Positions 6,073-9,514 of a stretch of 9,514 nucleotides of DNA are shown here, piece by piece. This stretch comes from Sporosarcina sp. (GTDB taxonomy: Bacteria > Bacillota > Bacilli > Bacillales_A > Planococcaceae), in the NCBI GenBank assembly GCA_029263945.1, contig JARIDM010000283.1, forward strand, positions 1-9,514, read 5' to 3'. A program made the position numbers and the translations under genes. The notes under the pieces were generated by a model. The model did not search any database. It had not been told where the DNA came from and worked only from the letters and a program-made list of their open reading frames with translations. Each line of letters opens with the position of its first letter. The first letter of the stretch is position 1.

Positions 6073-7150
6073 TCGTTATATAGTAAAAATTGCTGGTCCT
6101 AAAAATATACCCGCTTTTCTCATGACGTTAAAATCAGCTGGAATATCCATTACAGCACTTGAAAGTGAAAAGCAGGTAGCTTACTTTAAGACGGATAAAA
6201 AAGGGTTACGTCAAGTTCGAAAGCATCGACGGAAGTTCGGCCTAAAAGTTACGGTCCGTTTAGCTGTGAATGATCGGGGTTTGGAAACGTTATTTAGGTC
6301 ATCCCTTTTTCTGATTGCCATGGTCATCCCTTTTATATGTTCCTTTTTTCTTTGGTCAGTTACTGTCGATTCAGAGAGGCCAGAAGTATCGGCGCGAATA
6401 GAGAAGAAATTGCGGGAGGATGGCATCGTTAAGTTTCGCCCCTTAGTACTTCTTCCAGATGAAGGTGAAATGCGGCGCGAGCTCATGCAAGAAGATCCTA
6501 ATTTATCTTGGGTTCGTTTTAAACGCGTAGGGACAACTTTAGAGGTGATTCCGATGTTGTCTCCAGTACTGAACGACAAAACAGAAAAGGAGGGGCCTCC
6601 GTCAGATCTGGTGGCTCGTACAGGGGGAGTTGTGACTCGTTTTGCACTCACAAAAGGAGAACGTGTCGCACACGCTTATATGACCGTGAAAAAAGGAGAT
6701 TTACTGGCAAGTGGTGTGCTTGAACAAGGAGAAGAACGTGTAGTCGTGGGCGCAGCGGGTGCAGTATTTGGTGAATATTGGATGGAGTATAAGTTTTCTA
6801 TCCCTAAAGTGATTCGTTTTAAAGTTCAAGGGGAGGAAAAAATGGAATTTGTCTTTAAGCCACCTTGGCACAATAAAACGTTGTTCAGCTTAGAGAGTTT
6901 GAAAGTAGTTGAAGCAAAAAGCACGATAATCCAGAGAGATGCACAATTAGAAATCGTTAAGGGCATGGAAGAAGACGTTGTTATTCCCCTTTTAAAACAA
7001 AAAGTAATTACTGAACTAGGTGCGGAGGCGATTATAAAAGAGGATAAAATTTTGCAGGTCGCATTCGATAATGATAAAGTTAAAGGGACAGTATTATTTC
7101 TTATTAATGACAATATTGCTATTAAAAGACCTATTTCGCAAGGAGACTGA
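6062..7150 (+). CDS. yqfD: Sporulation protein YqfD
   Basis: Single-pass membrane protein needed for efficient sporulation in relatives; the mechanism is unknown. The cytoplasmic N-terminal domain (1-79) is rich in Lys/Arg and contains KSAGISITAL and a basic KKGLRQVRKHRRKFGLK run (46-62). One transmembrane helix spans about 80-98, followed by an extracytoplasmic C-terminal region with SWVRFKRVGTTLEV, RTGGVVTRF and VKKGDLLASG, all typical of YqfD. At 362 residues it is somewhat shorter than B. subtilis YqfD (about 400). No good Shine-Dalgarno sequence precedes the ATG (only GGAA at 6045-6048), so translation is probably coupled to yqfC through the 11-bp overlap. phoH begins 5 bp after the stop. 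Confidence 0.9.
   Translation: MKSNRYIVKIAGPKNIPAFLMTLKSAGISITALESEKQVAYFKTDKKGLRQVRKHRRKFGLKVTVRLAVNDRGLETLFRSSLFLIAMVIPFICSFFLWSVTVDSERPEVSARIEKKLREDGIVKFRPLVLLPDEGEMRRELMQEDPNLSWVRFKRVGTTLEVIPMLSPVLNDKTEKEGPPSDLVARTGGVVTRFALTKGERVAHAYMTVKKGDLLASGVLEQGEERVVVGAAGAVFGEYWMEYKFSIPKVIRFKVQGEEKMEFVFKPPWHNKTLFSLESLKVVEAKSTIIQRDAQLEIVKGMEEDVVIPLLKQKVITELGAEAIIKEDKILQVAFDNDKVKGTVLFLINDNIAIKRPISQGD
7140..7145 (+). promoter_or_regulatory. Ribosome binding site deciding the phoH TTG start
   Basis: AAGGAG lies at the end of yqfD, 10 nt before the TTG at 7156. The ATG at 7160 is out of frame, and no in-frame ATG occurs before the conserved PhoH N-terminus. Confidence 0.8.
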
Positions 7151-7155
7151 AACTA

Positions 7156-8112
7156 TTGGATGAACAATTAATTCAACTACACGTGGAAGACCCAAATGAA
7201 GCTGTTATGTTGTTGGGGATCGCTGATAAAAATGTAAAGCTTATTGAAGAAGAAGTCGGGGTTTCGATTATGACAAGAGGCGAAACGATTTCGTTAGCTG
7301 GATCCGAAGAACAACAACTGACAGGAAAGTTGATTATTGAGCAATTGTTAAAGGTAATTCGTAAAGGCATTAATATTAATCAGCGTGATGTAGCGACAGC
7401 GCTTGAAATGGCAAAGACTGGAACGATTGAATACTTTGCTGAGCTATATGATGAAGAAATTTCACGAGATGTTAAAGGAAAAGCCATTCGAGCAAAAACA
7501 ATCGGACAACGTGAGTATGTAAAAGCCATCCGTGCAAAAGATTTAGTGTTTTGTGTTGGTCCAGCGGGTACAGGAAAAACTTATTTGGCAGTCGTGCTCG
7601 CAGTTCAAGCGTTGAAAACGGGTTCAGCGAAACGCATTATTTTAACGAGACCTGCTGTAGAAGCTGGAGAAAGTTTGGGCTTTTTACCAGGAGATTTAAA
7701 AGAAAAAGTAGATCCTTACTTGCGTCCGCTCTATGATGCACTACACAACGTTTTAGGTGCTGAGCAAACAGAGCGTTTAATGGAACGAGAAGTAATTGAA
7801 ATCGCACCACTTGCTTATATGAGGGGCAGAACGTTGGATGATGCTTTTGTAATTCTTGATGAAGCGCAAAATACGACAAAAGCTCAAATGAAAATGTTTT
7901 TAACACGCCTTGGGTTTGGTTCTAAAATGATTATTACTGGAGACAAAACGCAAATCGATTTGCCGCGTGGAATGGATTCGGGTTTAATTGCGGCTGAAGC
8001 AATCTTAAAAGAAGTCCAAGATATACATTTCCAGTACTTGGAATCAGGAGACGTCGTCAGGCACCCACTTGTCGCTAAGATTATTGAAGCTTACGAACAA
8101 GAACAGTCATAA
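7156..8112 (+). CDS. phoH: PhoH-family P-loop NTPase
   Basis: Cytoplasmic ATPase of the PhoH/YbeZ type, linked in bacteria to RNA metabolism and found beside ybeY and pgpH; its exact substrate is not settled. An N-terminal KH-like region (about 1-100) precedes the SF1-helicase-like core. Walker A GPAGTGKT is at 135-142 (Lys141), Walker B ILDEAQN at 233-239 with Asp235 and Glu236, and the sensor-type TGDKTQIDLP begins at 261. RPAVEAGESLGFLPGDLKEK is also characteristic. The 318-residue length is within one residue of B. subtilis PhoH as I recall it. The start is TTG with AAGGAG 10 nt upstream inside yqfD, so expression is coupled to the yqfC-yqfD unit. A terminator-like hairpin covers the stop codon. 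Confidence 0.96.
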   Translation: MDEQLIQLHVEDPNEAVMLLGIADKNVKLIEEEVGVSIMTRGETISLAGSEEQQLTGKLIIEQLLKVIRKGININQRDVATALEMAKTGTIEYFAELYDEEISRDVKGKAIRAKTIGQREYVKAIRAKDLVFCVGPAGTGKTYLAVVLAVQALKTGSAKRIILTRPAVEAGESLGFLPGDLKEKVDPYLRPLYDALHNVLGAEQTERLMEREVIEIAPLAYMRGRTLDDAFVILDEAQNTTKAQMKMFLTRLGFGSKMIITGDKTQIDLPRGMDSGLIAAEAILKEVQDIHFQYLESGDVVRHPLVAKIIEAYEQEQS

Positions 8113-8136
8113 TTAATGGCTGTTCTAACATTTTTT
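8100..8136 (+). terminator. Terminator-like hairpin across the phoH stop codon
   Basis: AGAACAGTCAT (8100-8110) pairs with ATGGCTGTTCT (8116-8126): 11 bp with one G-T pair and a 5-nt AATTA loop. AACA and then six T (8131-8136) follow. The 4-nt gap before the T-run suggests moderate, leaky termination between phoH and pgpH. Confidence 0.65.
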
Positions 8137-8170
8137 AAGTTGCTAAATGGACAAGCATCAAAGCAGTTGG

Positions 8171-8178
8171 AAGGGGGG
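8171..8178 (+). promoter_or_regulatory. Ribosome binding site deciding the pgpH TTG start
   Basis: AAGGGGGG lies 8 nt before the TTG at 8187. The first ATG in this frame is residue 20, inside the first membrane helix, so the TTG is the only sensible start. Confidence 0.75.
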
Positions 8179-8186
8179 ATTTAACG

Positions 8187-9514
8187 TTGCGAGCAGTGGT
8201 TAAATTAATAAAGTCCTTCAAATTTACTTACTATTCTTTGTTTATGATTGGGTTATCTACCCTCATTCTCTTTACCTTAATGTATAAATCTGTTCAGGAG
8301 GAAACTTTCGAAGTGAATGCGTTCGAGATTTCACCTGAAGCCATTCGTGCGACTAAAACCGTAGAAGATACGGTGAAGACTGAGTTGGAAAGAGAGCGAG
8401 CGGCGAATGAAGTAGCACCGGTTTATCAGTTTTCAGAAGATGTTGCAAAAAATAGAAGAGCAATTGCAAACTCTATTTTCGATTTTTTTATTGAAGCTAA
8501 AAAAGAATTAGAGAAAACATCTGCTGACGGTGCGGAATTAGAAACTAACGAGAAGAAACAACTTGAAAAAGTGCAGAAAAAACTTGTTTCACTTGAAGAG
8601 GGCATGCCAGAACTGAGGTTAAGTAATGAAGCAATCGCTAGTTTCTTATCTGTTGATGTCGACGTATTAGTATCGACGCGGCAGGCAATTGGCGATATAA
8701 TTGAAATAGAACTGCTAAAGCCAGTCAGAACAGCTGATTTAACAATGACTAAATATGAAATAGAACGCCAAATTCGGTTGGTAAACAGTATTCCAGAAAC
8801 GATTGAGCAATCGGTCGTCCAAATCGCACGTTCTTTAATTACGGAGACCGAAGTGATTAATGAAGAAAGAACTGCGTTAAGAGTTGTGGAAGCCAAAAAT
8901 AGTGTTGAACCGATTCGTATTTTGCAAGGACAAGTTATTGTTAGAGAAGGACAAGTTATCGATAAGGAAGTTTACCGCCAACTTGAATTAGCGGGGCTCT
9001 TAACCAATCAGTCTGCAATTCAGCCTTTGATGGCACTGGTGCTGTTTGTAGTCGTTATGGGTTCGATTATATTCATGCATTTTCAAACTTGGAATGAGCG
9101 CACGACTGTAAAGAAAAAATCGCTCGCAATTGTGCTTGCTGTTCTCTTGATAACCGTACTCATTATGAAATTCATTTCACTCATTGAACCAGAATTCGGT
9201 TTGTTTATTGCGTTTTTGTTTCCGACAGCGTTGGCGTCGATGTTAGTGAAATTGCTTACGGATGAAAGACTCGCACTCATGATTTCTATTGTGATTGCTG
9301 CAACAGCAGGAATTATATTACAAGACGGTTATACGGCAACAGTTCAAATGGAAATTTCTTTGTACATATTATTTGGCAGTATTACGAGCTTGTATCTATT
9401 AGGAAGTGTAACGAGACGTTCAACAATTCTTAGAACAAGTTTTGGCGTTTGTGTCTCAAATCTTTTATTTATAGCTTTTTATTTACTTATGACGCAAACC
9501 ACTTATGACCTAAA
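8187..9514 (+). CDS. pgpH: 7TM-HD cyclic-di-AMP phosphodiesterase PgpH, C-terminally cut by the window end
   Basis: Membrane phosphodiesterase that hydrolyses c-di-AMP to pApA in relatives such as Listeria; B. subtilis calls it YqfF/PgpH. The window holds 442 codons of a protein that is usually about 700 residues. A first membrane helix (about 14-33) is followed by the extracytoplasmic 7TMR-HDED-type domain (about 40-275), including the marked QGQVIVREGQVIDKE motif (247-261). Six further hydrophobic segments lie at about 279-297, 312-331, 338-356, 362-379, 389-409 and 416-436. The catalytic HD domain would lie beyond the window and cannot be verified. Start is TTG with AAGGGGGG 8 nt upstream. 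It follows phoH by 74 bp across a terminator-like hairpin; I see no clear separate promoter. Confidence 0.93.
   Translation, partial: MRAVVKLIKSFKFTYYSLFMIGLSTLILFTLMYKSVQEETFEVNAFEISPEAIRATKTVEDTVKTELERERAANEVAPVYQFSEDVAKNRRAIANSIFDFFIEAKKELEKTSADGAELETNEKKQLEKVQKKLVSLEEGMPELRLSNEAIASFLSVDVDVLVSTRQAIGDIIEIELLKPVRTADLTMTKYEIERQIRLVNSIPETIEQSVVQIARSLITETEVINEERTALRVVEAKNSVEPIRILQGQVIVREGQVIDKEVYRQLELAGLLTNQSAIQPLMALVLFVVVMGSIIFMHFQTWNERTTVKKKSLAIVLAVLLITVLIMKFISLIEPEFGLFIAFLFPTALASMLVKLLTDERLALMISIVIAATAGIILQDGYTATVQMEISLYILFGSITSLYLLGSVTRRSTILRTSFGVCVSNLLFIAFYLLMTQTTYDL

Noticed and set aside
6211..6651. 146-codon frame on the minus strand
   Set aside because: Antisense to the well-supported yqfD and resembles no family.
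8147..8203. 18-codon ATG frame overlapping the pgpH start
   Set aside because: No ribosome binding site, and it ends just inside pgpH; likely incidental.
8426..8896. 156-codon frame on the minus strand
   Set aside because: Antisense to pgpH, Ser-rich shadow composition and no ribosome binding site context.

Overview
This window comes from a low-GC Gram-positive bacterium of the order Bacillales. The gene set and order match the Bacillus subtilis block mtaB(yqeV) - rpsU - yqeZ - yqfA - yqfC - yqfD - phoH - pgpH(yqfF). Near-consensus Shine-Dalgarno sequences, frequent TTG starts and sigma-A and sigma-W promoter motifs agree with this. The proteins are close to, but clearly different from, the B. 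subtilis ones. A Planococcaceae/Caryophanaceae relative (Sporosarcina- or Lysinibacillus-like) is my best guess, inferred from overall resemblance only. All real genes are on the + strand.

Layout. Positions 1-390 contain no gene I can support, only weak promoter and hairpin signals. mtaB (391-1752, tRNA ms2t6A37 methylthiotransferase) and deoC (1780-2451, deoxyribose-phosphate aldolase) form a tight pair. A textbook sigma-A promoter (2467-2495) then starts rpsU (ribosomal protein bS21). Its short leader carries a perfect 8-bp hairpin just before the ribosome binding site, and the unit closes with a strong intrinsic terminator (2792-2833). A clear sigma-W envelope-stress promoter (2894-2921) starts the next unit: nfeD (membrane serine protease-like), floA (flotillin) and a 150-residue membrane-anchored basic protein of unknown function. 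A second strong terminator hairpin (5790-5830) ends that unit. Its 3' arm contains the Shine-Dalgarno sequence of the next gene, yqfC. Then follow yqfC and yqfD (sporulation-type proteins, overlapping by 11 bp), phoH (P-loop NTPase) and the first 442 codons of pgpH (c-di-AMP phosphodiesterase), which runs off the window. A third terminator-like hairpin overlaps the phoH stop codon.

Function. Three themes are joined: translation and nucleoside housekeeping (mtaB, deoC, rpsU); membrane-microdomain and antimicrobial-stress defence (nfeD-floA-150 aa protein, under sigma-W); and the widely conserved phoH-pgpH block that in relatives continues to ybeY and era. Compared with B. subtilis, deoC is in the yqeW position, yqeY is absent between rpsU and nfeD, and the upstream rsmE neighbour is not visible. 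I find no mobile element, CRISPR array, tRNA or rRNA, and no convincing new system. The most interesting signals are RNA-level: the rpsU leader hairpin and the terminator that sequesters the yqfC ribosome binding site.
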